The notes: generated by a model from the sequence alone, not told the origin. Counted from the first letter of the stretch, positions 8,420-18,418 are shown. The stretch: 64,000 nt of DNA from Sulfurovum sp. NBC37-1 (GCF_000010345.1 NC_009663.1:1612001-1676000), one strand, 5' to 3'. Program-made: numbers and translations.

Positions 8420-10642
8420 TTAGAGGTCCTGTTCAATAGTCCGTTTAAAGGTATTGAAATAAACATCCTTCACTTTCTCAAGCGGAAGTGCCACATCGTT
8501 CACCTTCACTTCTTCGCCGCCAATCTTTCCGATGACTTCCGCCTTCAGTCCAAGACCCGCAGCCATGTCCAGAAGTTCTTCCAGATCGGCATCTGCAACT
8601 TCAAGCAATGCCCTGCTCTGTGATTCATCAAAGATATCTCTGCTATTGCTGACAGAGGCCTTTACCGTGATCCCTTTACTTGAGACCGCCGCCATTTTGG
8701 AAAGCGCGATGGCGATACCGCCGACATTCACGTCTTTGGCAGATTCAAGCAGTCCTATTTTATTCGCTTCGATGACAAGTTCCCAAAGTTTCAGCTCCGT
8801 TTTGTAGTCGAAGGATGGCAGTGTTCCTACTGTCTCTCCAAAAAGTTCCTTGATGTAGAGTGAACCACCGAATTCCCCTTTGGTCTCACCGATGAGGACA
8901 ATATTGTTCCCCTCATGCTGGAAGACGGAAGGGAGCACTTTGTTCTGATCATCGTTCAACCCTACCATCGCAATGGCAGGTGTCGGGAAGACAGAAACCC
9001 CGTTGGTCTCATTGTAAAGCGATACGTTTCCTGATACAACCGGCGTGTTGAGTTCAAGACAGGCTTCTTTGATCCCTTCACATCCCTGGGCGAACTGCCA
9101 CATGACTTCAGGATTCTCAGGGTTACCATAGTTGAGACAGTCCGTGATGGAAAGTGGTCTGGCACCGGACATGGCTACATTTCTACCACTTTCAACAACT
9201 GCCAAAGCAGCACCGCCTTTCGGATCGATGTAGCAGTAGCGCGGGTTACAGTCGGAACTCATTGCCAGTGCTCTCCCGTTCTCTTTGATACGGATACAGG
9301 AGGCATCGAGGCTTCCCGGATGTTTGGTTGTATTGGTCTGCACCATAGAGTCATACTGGTTGTAGACCCATGCCTTGTCCACGACTTCAAGCGGTGCGAG
9401 AAGTTTTTCATAGGCTTCCTGGTCATCCACCTTTGCGTAATCGTCCACTGTTTTGGCAATCACTTCATTCAGATAGGCCGGTCTTGCTACCGGTCTGTCC
9501 AAAATAGGCGCTTCTTCACTCACCGGGGCGATCGGCATGTCACATACCTTATCGCCATACCAGAAAAGTTCCATTCTTTCTGTATCGGTCACTTCACCGA
9601 TGACGGCAACATCGAGCTCCCATTTTTCAAAAATATCGATGATTTCTTGCTCCCTGCCCTTTTTCGCACAGATGAGCATACGCTCCTGAGATTCGGAAAG
9701 CATAAAGTCATACGGGGTCATTCCCTCTTCTCTCGCCGGCACTTTGTCAAGATGCATGATAAGTCCTGCACCTGTTTTCCCTGCCATTTCGAATGCGGAA
9801 GAGGTCAACCCTGCAGCACCCATGTCCTGGATACCAATGATCGCATCTGTCTTAAAGAGTTCGAGACAGGCTTCAAGCAAAAGCTTTTCCGTGAATGGGT
9901 CACCCACCTGTACGGTCGGACGAAGCGACTTGGACTCTTCGGTAAAAGAGTCCGAACTCATCACCGCACCGCCAAGGCCGTCACGGCCCGTTTTGGACCC
10001 TACATACATGACCGGATTGCCGATACCCGATGCAACCCCGAGGAAGATCTCATCGGACTTTACCAGTCCCAGAGAAAAGGCATTGACGAGGATGTTCCCG
10101 TTATAACTCTCATCGAAGCTCACTTCACCGCCAATGGTAGGCACCCCCATACAGTTACCGTAAGAGCCAATACCATCGACCACACCGCGGACAAGGTGTC
10201 TCTGGTACTTGTTGATGTCACTGTCACCTCTGACCCTGCCGAAACGAAGTGCGTTCAGGTTCGCTACCGGTCTTGCACCCATAGTGAAGATGTCTCTCAA
10301 AATACCGCCCACACCGGTCGCTGCACCCTGAAAAGGTTCGATGAACGACGGGTGGTTATGGCTCTCCATCTTAAAGACAGCCGCCATACCATCACCAATG
10401 TCGATGACACCTGCATTCTCACCCGGTCCCTGGATGACCCATGGTGCCTTTGTCGGGAAACCGTTCAGATATTTTTTACTTGATTTGTAGGAACAGTGTT
10501 CAGACCACATAGCAGAGAAGATACCGATCTCAACGATATTGGGATGGCGCCCATCAAGAATACGGAGAATATCTTCGTACTCCTCTTTGCTGAGCTTGTG
10601 ATTCTTCAACACTTCATCTAGGTTTTCAACTGGTTGTGACAT
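8420..10642 (-). CDS. purL: Phosphoribosylformylglycinamidine synthase subunit PurL
   Basis: 740 residues, the small-PurL form that works with separate PurS and PurQ subunits. Landmarks are the N-terminal [13 protein letters not shown] motif and repeated AIRS-type ATP-binding halves (for example [10 protein letters not shown] and [19 protein letters not shown]). It converts FGAR to FGAM using ATP and ammonia from PurQ. Neither purS nor purQ is in this window. A long ORF on the opposite strand is only its shadow. The downstream purH makes a purine gene pair. Confidence 0.95.
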   Translation of the reverse strand: MSQPVENLDEVLKNHKLSKEEYEDILRILDGRHPNIVEIGIFSAMWSEHCSYKSSKKYLNGFPTKAPWVIQGPGENAGVIDIGDGMAAVFKMESHNHPSFIEPFQGAATGVGGILRDIFTMGARPVANLNALRFGRVRGDSDINKYQRHLVRGVVDGIGSYGNCMGVPTIGGEVSFDESYNGNILVNAFSLGLVKSDEIFLGVASGIGNPVMYVGSKTGRDGLGGAVMSSDSFTEESKSLRPTVQVGDPFTEKLLLEACLELFKTDAIIGIQDMGAAGLTSSAFEMAGKTGAGLIMHLDKVPAREEGMTPYDFMLSESQERMLICAKKGREQEIIDIFEKWELDVAVIGEVTDTERMELFWYGDKVCDMPIAPVSEEAPILDRPVARPAYLNEVIAKTVDDYAKVDDQEAYEKLLAPLEVVDKAWVYNQYDSMVQTNTTKHPGSLDASCIRIKENGRALAMSSDCNPRYCYIDPKGGAALAVVESGRNVAMSGARPLSITDCLNYGNPENPEVMWQFAQGCEGIKEACLELNTPVVSGNVSLYNETNGVSVFPTPAIAMVGLNDDQNKVLPSVFQHEGNNIVLIGETKGEFGGSLYIKELFGETVGTLPSFDYKTELKLWELVIEANKIGLLESAKDVNVGGIAIALSKMAAVSSKGITVKASVSNSRDIFDESQSRALLEVADADLEELLDMAAGLGLKAEVIGKIGGEEVKVNDVALPLEKVKDVYFNTFKRTIEQDL

Positions 10643-10746
10643 AAAATGTGTCCTTTAATTGGGGATGAACCCGGGTTAAATAAGGGAACTATTTTACTTA
10701 AAAAGTACTAAATAAGTGATGAAAAGGTAGAATAACGCATCGGTAT

Positions 10747-10775
10747 CTCGTTCCTATGCTAAGCGTGGGAACGAG
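10747..10775. repeat. CTCGTTCC-type intergenic hairpin
   Basis: CTCGTTCC...GCTAAGC...GGAACGAG forms a 29-base hairpin in the divergent gap between purL and the dUTPase gene. Similar TCGTTCCCACGC hairpins are common dispersed repeats in proteobacteria. Only one copy is visible here. Confidence 0.6.
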
Positions 10776-10804
10776 GAATAACACATATTGACACAAGGTA
10801 ATCC

Positions 10805-11485
10805 ATGAATAAAATATTACAAATGCTGAAACTTCAGCAACAACTCAATGATGCGACCAACGGCGAAGGCTGGGAAAAAGGCGTTACGAAGAACGGAAAG
10901 CTCATTGACTGGAAACGCTGTACCTACCTAGAGTGTGCCGAGCTTATTGAGAGTTACCCATGGAAACACTGGAAGAACATTGATGCAGAACCGGACTACG
11001 AGAACATCAAGATCGAAGCGGTGGACATCTGGCATTTCATCATGTCACAGGGGCTTGAAGATTACAAAATAAAAGGATTGGGAAACATCGAAGATCTTAC
11101 CGATGCCATTTGCAGTCTGAAAAATTACCAAAGTTTTCGTGAAGAGACCACGCCTACAGACAAGAACTATTATGAACAGATCGAAGTGGTCGAAAAACTG
11201 ATGAAAGTACTTTTCTGCAATGATTCGACCACTGAACTGATGGAAACCTTCATCGATGTGGCTATGCAGTCAGGATTGAACCTCGACAGCCTCTATAAAC
11301 TCTATGTCGGAAAGAACATTCTTAACCAGTTCAGACAGGATCACGGGTACAAAGAGGGGAACTACAACAAAATATGGGACGGAAAAGAGGATAATGTGAC
11401 GATGCAGCATATTCTGGATGAGAAGGATGAGATTACGCCTGAAGATCTTTATACTGCTTTGGAAGAGGCGTATCCGAACGAATAA
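10805..11485 (+). CDS. Dimeric dUTPase (dUTPase_2 family)
   Basis: 226 residues of the all-alpha NTP pyrophosphatase superfamily. The metal-binding helices show the paired acidic motifs ECAELIES and EAVDIWHFIMS, and WKRCTYLE and HWKN are typical of the dimeric dUTPases found in Campylobacter and phages. It hydrolyses dUTP to dUMP and keeps uracil out of DNA. The family is unrelated to trimeric Dut. Single gene, divergent from purL. Confidence 0.9.
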   Translation: MNKILQMLKLQQQLNDATNGEGWEKGVTKNGKLIDWKRCTYLECAELIESYPWKHWKNIDAEPDYENIKIEAVDIWHFIMSQGLEDYKIKGLGNIEDLTDAICSLKNYQSFREETTPTDKNYYEQIEVVEKLMKVLFCNDSTTELMETFIDVAMQSGLNLDSLYKLYVGKNILNQFRQDHGYKEGNYNKIWDGKEDNVTMQHILDEKDEITPEDLYTALEEAYPNE

Positions 11486-11508
11486 GAAGGCATACGCCAT
11501 GTATTTTT

Positions 11509-11529
11509 GGTGCGTGGTCATGCACCCTC
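11509..11529 (-). repeat. Degenerate REP hairpin
   Basis: GGTGCGTGGTCATGCACC followed by CTC: the REP stem is intact but the GTAG head is changed to GAG. It sits between the convergent dUTPase and lipoprotein genes. Confidence 0.55.
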
Positions 11530-11542
11530 AAACAATATTTTA

Positions 11543-12199
11543 TCAATCCACCGGTCTTGCAAGGTCCGCTTCGAGGACCTGGTTGCCCTGTATAGAAATT
11601 CTTTTGGCTATACGGATACTTTGAGGGGTATCGTACCCGCATTCCGTTCCGCATTTGACCGTTCCGATAAGGTAGTAGCTACCGCTTGGTACCCCATAGA
11701 AGGCGAATTTTCCGTCATTGTCGGCAGCGGTAAAACGCAAATAGTTGAACAGTCTTGAATCAGCTTTTTCCATCTTCTGTCCTCCAAGATAACTCTCTCT
11801 GTACCACTGATCGGAATAACTTGTCGCCGGATTGAGGTAGAGTCTCGTTCCTCTTCCCGGGATCTTGTTGCCGGAATAGTCCGTCACATAGATCGCACCT
11901 TTTACCGTGCCTTTACCAATGCGGGCAAGACGGTTGTATTCACCTATGGGGAAGGGGATGCGCTTCACGACAGACTGCCTACTCTCTTCGGTAATCGCCG
12001 TTTCAGACTCTGTCATATTCTCATCGAGATCATCGATATAGACATCATTGATATTGGTATCATCCGCCCAGGTATTACCTTTATGCGAAGGTGCCTGTCC
12101 CGAACCTGTCCCCGGAAAAGCGAGATTGTTATTGACACATCCTGAAAAGATGAAAGTCATAATCATAAGAAATAAAAATAGTATGTTTTTTTTTGTCAT
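11543..12199 (-). CDS. Lipoprotein with carboxypeptidase-regulatory-like domain
   Basis: About 218 residues from ATG 12199. A hydrophobic signal peptide ends in the lipobox FSGC, so the mature protein should be lipid-anchored in the envelope. The C-terminal part (GAIYVTDYSGNKIPG... DGKFAFYGVPSGSYYLIG) has the pattern of a CarboxypepD_reg-like beta sandwich. The frame opens 16 codons earlier, but that extension reads through the terminal part of the gene upstream. Function unknown; it follows a small Sel1-type protein on the same strand. Confidence 0.7.
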   Translation of the reverse strand: MTKKNILFLFLMIMTFIFSGCVNNNLAFPGTGSGQAPSHKGNTWADDTNINDVYIDDLDENMTESETAITEESRQSVVKRIPFPIGEYNRLARIGKGTVKGAIYVTDYSGNKIPGRGTRLYLNPATSYSDQWYRESYLGGQKMEKADSRLFNYLRFTAADNDGKFAFYGVPSGSYYLIGTVKCGTECGYDTPQSIRIAKRISIQGNQVLEADLARPVD

Positions 12200-12240
12200 A
12201 GATCTTCTTCCTTGTTTATAATGCATGCCATTATACACTA

Positions 12241-12570
12241 TTAACACTTTTTCTTTTGATGATTTTGCAGGAATTTTTCCAAATGGCCTTTAGCTTTCTC
12301 GTCACCCTTCAGAGCTGCACTATGGTACCAGAATGCCGCCCTGTCATAGTTTTTCTTCACAAAATTTCCTTTTTGGTAACGCTGGGCAAGATCATGTTGT
12401 GCTTCCCGTTCACCTTCTTTGGCAAAACGGTGTAGGTTTTTAACCTTTCTTTTTTCTCCACGGTAGTGTTTAACGGTATTGAGAATGAACCACAGGGTAA
12501 AAAATATCAGAAATACGATCAGATAGAGTTCGATATTTTCAATATTCATGATCTTGTCAATTAGCTGCAT
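12241..12570 (-). CDS. Small membrane protein with Sel1-like repeat
   Basis: 109 residues from ATG 12570, one base after the mnmE stop codon. One N-terminal transmembrane helix (LYLIVFLIFFTLWFIL), then a cytoplasmic tail with one Sel1/TPR-like repeat (EAQHDLAQRYQKGNFVKKNY and AAFWYHSAALKGDEKAKGHL). Sel1 repeats mediate protein contacts. The longer open frame overlaps mnmE and is not needed. Probably cotranscribed with mnmE. Confidence 0.65.
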   Translation of the reverse strand: MQLIDKIMNIENIELYLIVFLIFFTLWFILNTVKHYRGEKRKVKNLHRFAKEGEREAQHDLAQRYQKGNFVKKNYDRAAFWYHSAALKGDEKAKGHLEKFLQNHQKKKC

Positions 12571-12571
12571 A

Positions 12572-13912
12572 CTATTTCCCCAGACAGAATTCACCGAACA
12601 TCTTGTCCAGTATCTCTTCACTGTCATATGGTTTTGAAATAGAAGAGATAGCTTTCACCGCCTCCTGAAGATGATAGGAAAAAAATTCAAGTTCACCATT
12701 CATTAGTGGTTCTTTTGCTTCAGCTATGGCATTTTTGGCTCTGTTCACCGCTTCGATCTGGCGTGCGGAGATCAGCATAAGCTCTTCCCCTTCACCAATA
12801 CTATCCAGCAGTGCTTCCATCTGTCTCGTTAACTTCACAAAGCCTTTTTTGGCACTGACCTCTATGGGGTCATAACTGTTGATCCTGTCTCCATCGAGTT
12901 TCATCTCCAGGTCAGACTTGTTGATGGCAACGATAATATGTTTGTCCTGCAGGGCATCGACAATCGCGAGAATCTTTTCATCTTCACTGTCAAATTCCCT
13001 TGATCCGTCAAAAAGTGCAATGATGATATCGGCATCTTCCACCGAGCTCAGGGAGCGCTCTATTCCGATCTTTTCAATGGTATCTTCAGACTCGCGTATA
13101 CCTGCTGTATCGACTAGTCTGATGATATGGGAACCGATACGTACCTGCTCTTCAATGGTATCTCTGGTCGTACCTGCGATATCACTGACGATCGCACGGT
13201 CATAAGAAAGCAAAGCATTGAGCAGGGAACTTTTACCTACATTGGGCTTACCGATGATCGCTACTTTGAATCCTTCTATCAATCCCCGTCTTCTGTAGCT
13301 GGCATCTACGATCTTCATGATCTGTTCACTCAGTCCGTCCAGCTGTGTAACAATGCTTCGCATGATATCATCAGGGATATCTTCTTCCGCGTAATCAATC
13401 ATCACTTCCGAATAGGCCAGAGAGCGCAGCAGAGCATCCCTGCTCTCATCAACAAAATACTTCAGTTCACCCTTCATCTGTTTGGCAAGGATCTTTGCGG
13501 CATCCACACTTTTTGCTTCGATCAGTTTGGAAATCGCCTCTGCTTCTGTGAGGTCTATCTTTCCGTTGAAGAAGGCACGTTTGGAGAATTCTCCAGGTTC
13601 TGCCAGTCTGATACCGTAAGAGAGGATAGTATCGAGTATCTCCTGTGCAACGATCATACCACCATGGCACTGGAACTCAACGATCTCCTCACCTGTAAAA
13701 GAGAAAGGTGCTTTGAAATAGATCATGATTGCCTGGTCTATCAGGTCATTTTGACTGTTATAGAGTGAAGTAAGATGCGCATGGCGGGGTTTGACCTCTT
13801 CAAGATGTGAGATCTTTTTTGCAATATCCAGAGCAGCGTTACCGCTCACGCGGATGATGGAAATGGAGGAGACGCCATAGGCTGTTGCTATGGCGGCTAT
13901 CGTATTTTGCAT
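12572..13912 (-). CDS. mnmE: tRNA uridine-5-carboxymethylaminomethyl modification GTPase MnmE
   Basis: 446 residues from ATG 13912 (GGAG upstream; the frame extends to a TTG at 13924). N-terminal formyl-THF-binding domain, helical domain, and an inserted G domain with G1 GKPNVGKSS, G2 GTTRDTIEE, G3 DTAGI and G4 NKSD. It ends CLGK, matching the C-(I/L/V)-G-K signature. With MnmG it modifies the wobble uridine of tRNAs. It lies 95 bases downstream of jag in the conserved rpmH-rnpA-yidC-jag-mnmE order. Confidence 0.95.
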   Translation of the reverse strand: MQNTIAAIATAYGVSSISIIRVSGNAALDIAKKISHLEEVKPRHAHLTSLYNSQNDLIDQAIMIYFKAPFSFTGEEIVEFQCHGGMIVAQEILDTILSYGIRLAEPGEFSKRAFFNGKIDLTEAEAISKLIEAKSVDAAKILAKQMKGELKYFVDESRDALLRSLAYSEVMIDYAEEDIPDDIMRSIVTQLDGLSEQIMKIVDASYRRRGLIEGFKVAIIGKPNVGKSSLLNALLSYDRAIVSDIAGTTRDTIEEQVRIGSHIIRLVDTAGIRESEDTIEKIGIERSLSSVEDADIIIALFDGSREFDSEDEKILAIVDALQDKHIIVAINKSDLEMKLDGDRINSYDPIEVSAKKGFVKLTRQMEALLDSIGEGEELMLISARQIEAVNRAKNAIAEAKEPLMNGELEFFSYHLQEAVKAISSISKPYDSEEILDKMFGEFCLGK

Positions 13913-14007
13913 CTTTTTCTCCAAAGTGACTAGTCCCTTGAGCCCACTGCTGAAGTGAACTCAGCGTTAGCGTAGTATATAGGGCTTTGCACTATATGCG
14001 TACTGTT

Positions 14008-14880
14008 TTATGATTGCTTATTGTTGAAATCATTGATGATAACAAATTTATTGCCTGCTTTACCGGTTTTGATCGCGACATACTTGTTCGGAAAGGCTTC
14101 ACGCAGCTGTTCGAGTGCGATCTGTACCAAAATACCGTCAAGAGAACGTGTTTTGCCTCTGCCGTTCTTCTCTACGTTTTCAATAACAGGTTTAATGTAG
14201 TTACGTATCATCTCCTGCTGCGAGGTAAGGAATTCGGCGATCTCAAGTTTGATAAAGAGTTCATACTTCGTATGCAGCCAGTTGAAAAGCATATAGGAGA
14301 GTGCATTGTATCGGTAGCCTTCTTTTCCTATGAGCAGGGCTGCATCATCACCGTCTATGAAAATCAGTGCCGTATTGTTGATGACATCCACTTCCACCAC
14401 ATCTATGGCAAAACAGGAGTGTGAAAGGAGTACTTTGAGTTCATCCTCGATAAGCCTTGCCAACTCATCATAGACCACACTCTCTTTTTCAATAGCTTCG
14501 GTTTCTTCTTTTTTATTGTCTGTATCGAAAAAGCTATCAAGTACGACATTATTTTCCACAGATTTATGAAGTGTCTGACTTTCATCTTTTACTACAGCGA
14601 TCACTTCAGAGGCAAAACTCTCTTTTGCTGTTCCAAAAGATTCAATTATTTCAGCTTCTGTTGTTCCAGCTTCTCCAATTTCAGGGAGAGTATCTTCCTG
14701 TATGGGTGCAGAAGGTTGTTTGCAAGTCGCTACGATAATGGCATTTTTCTTTAGTAAACCTAGGATCCCTTTGGAAGGGTACTGCACCACTTCATACCGA
14801 AGATCAGCAATAGAACAGGAGAGTAGTGTTGCAGCTTTTTCATACGCCTCTTCAAGCGTAGGTGCTTCAACTTTCTTCAT
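14008..14880 (-). CDS. jag: Jag/KhpB-like RNA-binding protein
   Basis: 290 residues. An N-terminal Jag domain (KKVEAPTLEEAYEKAATLL) is separated by an acidic, low-complexity linker (about residues 70-140) from a KH domain with the GKEG loop and a C-terminal R3H-like region. Partner of KhpA in other bacteria, where it binds many RNAs and affects cell shape. The start overlaps the yidC stop by one base (TGATG), so the two are translationally coupled. Confidence 0.85.
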   Translation of the reverse strand: MKKVEAPTLEEAYEKAATLLSCSIADLRYEVVQYPSKGILGLLKKNAIIVATCKQPSAPIQEDTLPEIGEAGTTEAEIIESFGTAKESFASEVIAVVKDESQTLHKSVENNVVLDSFFDTDNKKEETEAIEKESVVYDELARLIEDELKVLLSHSCFAIDVVEVDVINNTALIFIDGDDAALLIGKEGYRYNALSYMLFNWLHTKYELFIKLEIAEFLTSQQEMIRNYIKPVIENVEKNGRGKTRSLDGILVQIALEQLREAFPNKYVAIKTGKAGNKFVIINDFNNKQS

Positions 14881-16499
14881 CAGCTTTCCTTTTCCTTCTT
14901 GTGATGAGCAGCAACTACCGCAGCTTTATGCTTGGCATATGCTCTGTTGATCACATACTGCTGTCCGATCGTAAAGGTGTTGTTCACAACCCAGTAGAGT
15001 ACCAGTCCTGAAGGGAAAGGCATGATAATGAACATACCTGCCATAAGGACAGGGAACCACTTGAATATCTTCTCCTGCAGAGGATCGGTAAAGTTATTCG
15101 GTGTAATTCTCTGCTGGAACCACATGGAGATACCCATCAATACAGGAAGTACATAGTAAGGGTCTGCTACGGCAAGGTTATTGATCCAGCCGGGGATCCA
15201 TGCAGCACCCTGAAGTTCATCGGCATTCAGCAATACCCGATATAGTGCAAAGAATACCGGAATCTGAAGGATCATAGGCAGACATCCACCCATAGGATTG
15301 GCCCCGTTCTTCTTGTAGAGTTCCATCATCTGCGCATTGAGCTTTGCCGGATCTCCTTTGTATTTTGCTTTAAGGTCCTTCATTTTAGGCGCAAGGTCCT
15401 TAAGCTTCTGCATGGACATCATACCTTTATAGGAGAGCGGGAAAAGTGTCAGTTTGACCAATAGTGTAAAGAGAATAATCGCCCAACCCCAGTTGCCTAT
15501 GAGGCCGTGGATCCATAAAAGTACCTTGAAGAAAGGCTTGGAGAGGAAAGTGAACCATCCGAACTCAATCGTATTCGTCAACTCCGGATTGATATTCTTC
15601 AGGATGTTATACTCTTTTGGCCCGATATATCCGCCAAGATGCAGGTTCTGCCCGCCTTCGACAAATATCAGGGGATCATCATTGCCTACTTTGAGAATGG
15701 AGACATTCATACCCTTCTTAAAATCGTAGAACATGGTCGCTACATAGCGGTCAAAGGCAGAAGCGATTTTTGCATTTTTAAATGTTTCTGTCCCTTTGGC
15801 ATCGCCGTCAGGAATAGTTGTAATGACACCATCCGCTCCTTCGACCAAAGCACCTCTAACCAGCATATATCTGGAACTGTCCGCCATCGGTCTGTGGCCC
15901 GGTGTGATGAAATACGGTGCAGGCGCAGAGGTCGTCACATCAATATCGTACGATCCATCCGGTTTGATAGTGATCTTTTTGGTCACGGTCAGTGCTGAGA
16001 GTTTTTGTGTCAATATCAGTATCTGTGCATTACTGCTTACATCTACCGATGCCGACCCATCAAGGGTATAGGGTGTTTTGAACGCTTCATCATTGATTTT
16101 TGCATCGGAAAAACGTACTTCAAGAGGTTTTACCTCGTTCGTGCCAAGGATCTGAAGGTTGTGGCCTTCTGCATCTTTGTATTTTGCTTCAAGCAGTTCA
16201 TACTGAGCGATACGTCCGAACTCGTCAATAGTGATCTTGAAAGTATTGGAAGTCACGGTTGCAAGTACTTTCTCAGAAGCAGTATTCTTGGGAGCATTCT
16301 GTGCTTTGTCCATATTAACAGGTGTGCTTTTTGGCGTGCTTTGAGTCGTCACGGCCTTGGGTGTTTGTGTATTACTGATATTCTGCTCTGTTTGAGCCAC
16401 TTGCTTTTGCGGAGGAAAGAGGTAACTGTATCCTACAAATACGAAAAATGAGAGGGCAAGTGCGAGAAGAAGTCGTTTATTCAGATCTTGTTGTTCCAA
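14880..16499 (-). CDS. yidC: Membrane protein insertase YidC
   Basis: 539 residues, the Gram-negative form: one N-terminal membrane helix (LLLALALSFFVFVGYSYLFP), a large periplasmic beta-supersandwich domain (about 60-320), then the five-helix insertase core beginning WGWAIILFTLLVKLTLFPLS, with the cytoplasmic coiled-coil hairpin KLKDLAPKMKDLKAKYKGDP and GGCLPMILQIPVFFALYRVL. It inserts proteins into the inner membrane with or without SecYEG. The usual small gene yidD does not occur between rnpA and yidC: the gap is only 57 bases. Confidence 0.95.
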   Translation of the reverse strand: MEQQDLNKRLLLALALSFFVFVGYSYLFPPQKQVAQTEQNISNTQTPKAVTTQSTPKSTPVNMDKAQNAPKNTASEKVLATVTSNTFKITIDEFGRIAQYELLEAKYKDAEGHNLQILGTNEVKPLEVRFSDAKINDEAFKTPYTLDGSASVDVSSNAQILILTQKLSALTVTKKITIKPDGSYDIDVTTSAPAPYFITPGHRPMADSSRYMLVRGALVEGADGVITTIPDGDAKGTETFKNAKIASAFDRYVATMFYDFKKGMNVSILKVGNDDPLIFVEGGQNLHLGGYIGPKEYNILKNINPELTNTIEFGWFTFLSKPFFKVLLWIHGLIGNWGWAIILFTLLVKLTLFPLSYKGMMSMQKLKDLAPKMKDLKAKYKGDPAKLNAQMMELYKKNGANPMGGCLPMILQIPVFFALYRVLLNADELQGAAWIPGWINNLAVADPYYVLPVLMGISMWFQQRITPNNFTDPLQEKIFKWFPVLMAGMFIIMPFPSGLVLYWVVNNTFTIGQQYVINRAYAKHKAAVVAAHHKKEKES

Positions 16500-16556
16500 A
16501 ATTTTACCTTTAGTGATATATCGGTGATAGTATAGTCTTAACTCTGTTAAATTGTG

Positions 16557-16901
16557 CTAAGGTTTTTGTAATGCTGTACACTTTTTGAGGGCATGAAGAT
16601 AGGCTTTTCGACTCTCTGAAAAGCTTTTGCTTAGAAGGGCAGGTTTTGCAACCAGTACATATGATCCGCTTTTTAGCAGATCGATATTTTCAATGAAATG
16701 TGCTCTCAGCAAACGCTTTGCTCTGTTTCGGTGAACTGCATTTCCAATTTTTTTGCTGGCTACAAAACCGACCTTGTACTCTTCTGATCTTTTGTAGAAA
16801 AGTACGAAATAAGGTGAGTGCCATGTTTTTGTGGAGTGCTTATACACTCCGTTAAACTCTTTACTGCTCTTTATCCGCGTAAAATGTTTAATCTTGCTAA
16901 T
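16557..16901 (-). CDS. rnpA: Ribonuclease P protein component, probably with a non-AUG start
   Basis: Protein subunit of RNase P, which trims tRNA 5' ends. The central RNR motif is present (NAVHRNRAKRLLRAHF). The first ordinary start codon is GTG 16847, which gives only 96 residues and removes the conserved first helix. In the same frame the DNA continues upstream to encode KIKHFTRIKSSKEFNGVYKH, a normal RnpA N-terminus, yet there is no ATG, GTG or TTG before the in-frame rpmH stop. I place the start at ATT 16901 (Ile-Ser-Lys-Ile-Lys), giving 114 residues, the usual family length. ACG or a second ATT just downstream are alternatives. Confidence 0.75.
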   Translation of the reverse strand: MSKIKHFTRIKSSKEFNGVYKHSTKTWHSPYFVLFYKRSEEYKVGFVASKKIGNAVHRNRAKRLLRAHFIENIDLLKSGSYVLVAKPALLSKSFSESRKAYLHALKKCTALQKP

Positions 16902-16922
16902 GGTCTTATACCGGCAGCCGTA

Positions 16923-17057
16923 TTATACTGACAGTCTTTTTCTGCCTTTGGCTCTTCTTGCAGAGATCACTTTTCTACCGTTCTTTGTCTTCATTCTTGT
17001 TCTGAAACCGTGTGTTCTTTTTCTTGGTGTGTTATGTGGTTGGTATGTTCTTTTCAT
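16923..17057 (-). CDS. rpmH: Ribosomal protein L34
   Basis: 44 residues, very basic, beginning [19 protein letters not shown] and ending KGRKRLSV, a full-length L34. It opens the rpmH-rnpA-yidC-jag-mnmE block. Its stop codon is in the same frame as rnpA, and only 21 bases separate it from the proposed ATT start of rnpA, so the two are probably read from one message with coupled translation. Confidence 0.97.
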   Translation of the reverse strand: MKRTYQPHNTPRKRTHGFRTRMKTKNGRKVISARRAKGRKRLSV

Positions 17058-17256
17058 TCCGATTATCCTTATCTGTTTTGGCTACAAGTAAAGTGAGCCA
17101 TTATTTGGACGCGATTTTACCTTAAAAATACTTAATTTGTGTTAATTCGATGTCTTTAAGACGATCTCTTCATATTTTTTAGCCTGTTTGGTCTGAAAGA
17201 AAAGTTCACTGTTAAATAATTTAAAATTATTTTAACTAAAAAAGTTATAATTTCCT

Positions 17257-18396
17257 ATGAATAGTTCAAAAATAAAAAAGATCCCCTCTCCCTGCTGGCT
17301 GCTTAAAGAAAAAAAACTCGTCAATAATCTTGAACTGTTACAGAGCATTAAAGAAAAAAGCGGTGCCAAAATACTGCTCGCCTTGAAAGGCTACGCTCTC
17401 TGGAAAAGTTTCCCGCTTATCCGACAGTATCTTGACGGATGCTGTGCCAGCGGCCTGCATGAAGCTATGTTGGCACAGGAGGAATTCGGTAAAGAGGTCC
17501 ATACCTATGCACCGGCTTTCAAAGAGAAAGAGATCGACAAGATCGCCTCACTGTCACAGCATCTTGTTTTCAACTCCCCTGCCCAGTTCAAGCGTTTTGC
17601 GGCACAGGCCAGAGAAACCAACCCCTCTCTCTCACTGGGCCTGCGTATCAATCCGGAATATTCGGAATCACCCAAAGAGATCTACAATCCCTGCGGCCTA
17701 TACTCCAGGCTGGGTACTACCAAAGAGAATTTCGATGAAAGTATAGTGGAGATATGTGACGGCCTACATTTCCATGCACTTTGCGAACAGGACAGCTCTT
17801 CGCTTGAAAAGGTCCTCCAACATTTCGAAACGAACTTTGGAGCATATATCCCTAAAATGAAATGGATCAACTTTGGCGGTGGCCATCACATTACCAGAAA
17901 AGGGTACGATATTGAGAGGCTCGTCACTCTGATACGTGATTTCAAAGCGCGTTACGATGTAGAAGTCTATCTGGAACCGGGAGAGGCTGTTGCCTGGGAG
18001 ACAGGGCCTCTCATCGCTACGGTACTCGACATCGTTCACAACGGCATTGACATTGCCATTTTGGACACATCGGCAGAAACACATATGCCCGATACCATCA
18101 TCATGCCCTACCGCGCAGAGGTACGCGGTGCCGGCAAAGTGGGAGAGAAGAAACATACCTACCGTCTAGCAGGAAATACCTGTCTGGCGGGAGATATCAT
18201 GGGGGACTACAGTTTCGATGCACCTCTGAAAATAGGTGACAGGGTATTCTTTGAGGACCAGATGCACTACACGATGGTCAAAGCGACTACTTTCAACGGC
18301 ATCAAACTGCCAGCCATTGCCATAGAGAGACTCGATGGCGAAATAGAAGTGGTTCGGGAGTTTGGGTATGGTGACTTCAAGTCCAGACTCTCCTGA
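17257..18396 (+). CDS. nspC: Carboxynorspermidine decarboxylase
   Basis: 379 residues, a PLP enzyme of the alanine-racemase-fold group IV decarboxylases. Landmarks are the PLP lysine in LLALKGYALW, EPGEAVAW, and the active-site cysteine region NTCLAGD. It makes norspermidine or spermidine from the carboxy precursors and is the common polyamine route in Campylobacterota. The partner dehydrogenase gene is not adjacent. It is the only plus-strand gene in this stretch and converges on tamB with 22 bases between them. Confidence 0.92.
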   Translation: MNSSKIKKIPSPCWLLKEKKLVNNLELLQSIKEKSGAKILLALKGYALWKSFPLIRQYLDGCCASGLHEAMLAQEEFGKEVHTYAPAFKEKEIDKIASLSQHLVFNSPAQFKRFAAQARETNPSLSLGLRINPEYSESPKEIYNPCGLYSRLGTTKENFDESIVEICDGLHFHALCEQDSSSLEKVLQHFETNFGAYIPKMKWINFGGGHHITRKGYDIERLVTLIRDFKARYDVEVYLEPGEAVAWETGPLIATVLDIVHNGIDIAILDTSAETHMPDTIIMPYRAEVRGAGKVGEKKHTYRLAGNTCLAGDIMGDYSFDAPLKIGDRVFFEDQMHYTMVKATTFNGIKLPAIAIERLDGEIEVVREFGYGDFKSRLS

Positions 18397-18418
18397 AACC
18401 CGGGTCATACAGTTAAAC

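Noticed and set aside
9320-10483. A 387-codon open frame on the plus strand across purL
   Set aside because: It is antisense to an intact, well conserved purL; its translation is rich in Arg, His, Thr and Cys and has no domain pattern, as expected of a shadow frame.
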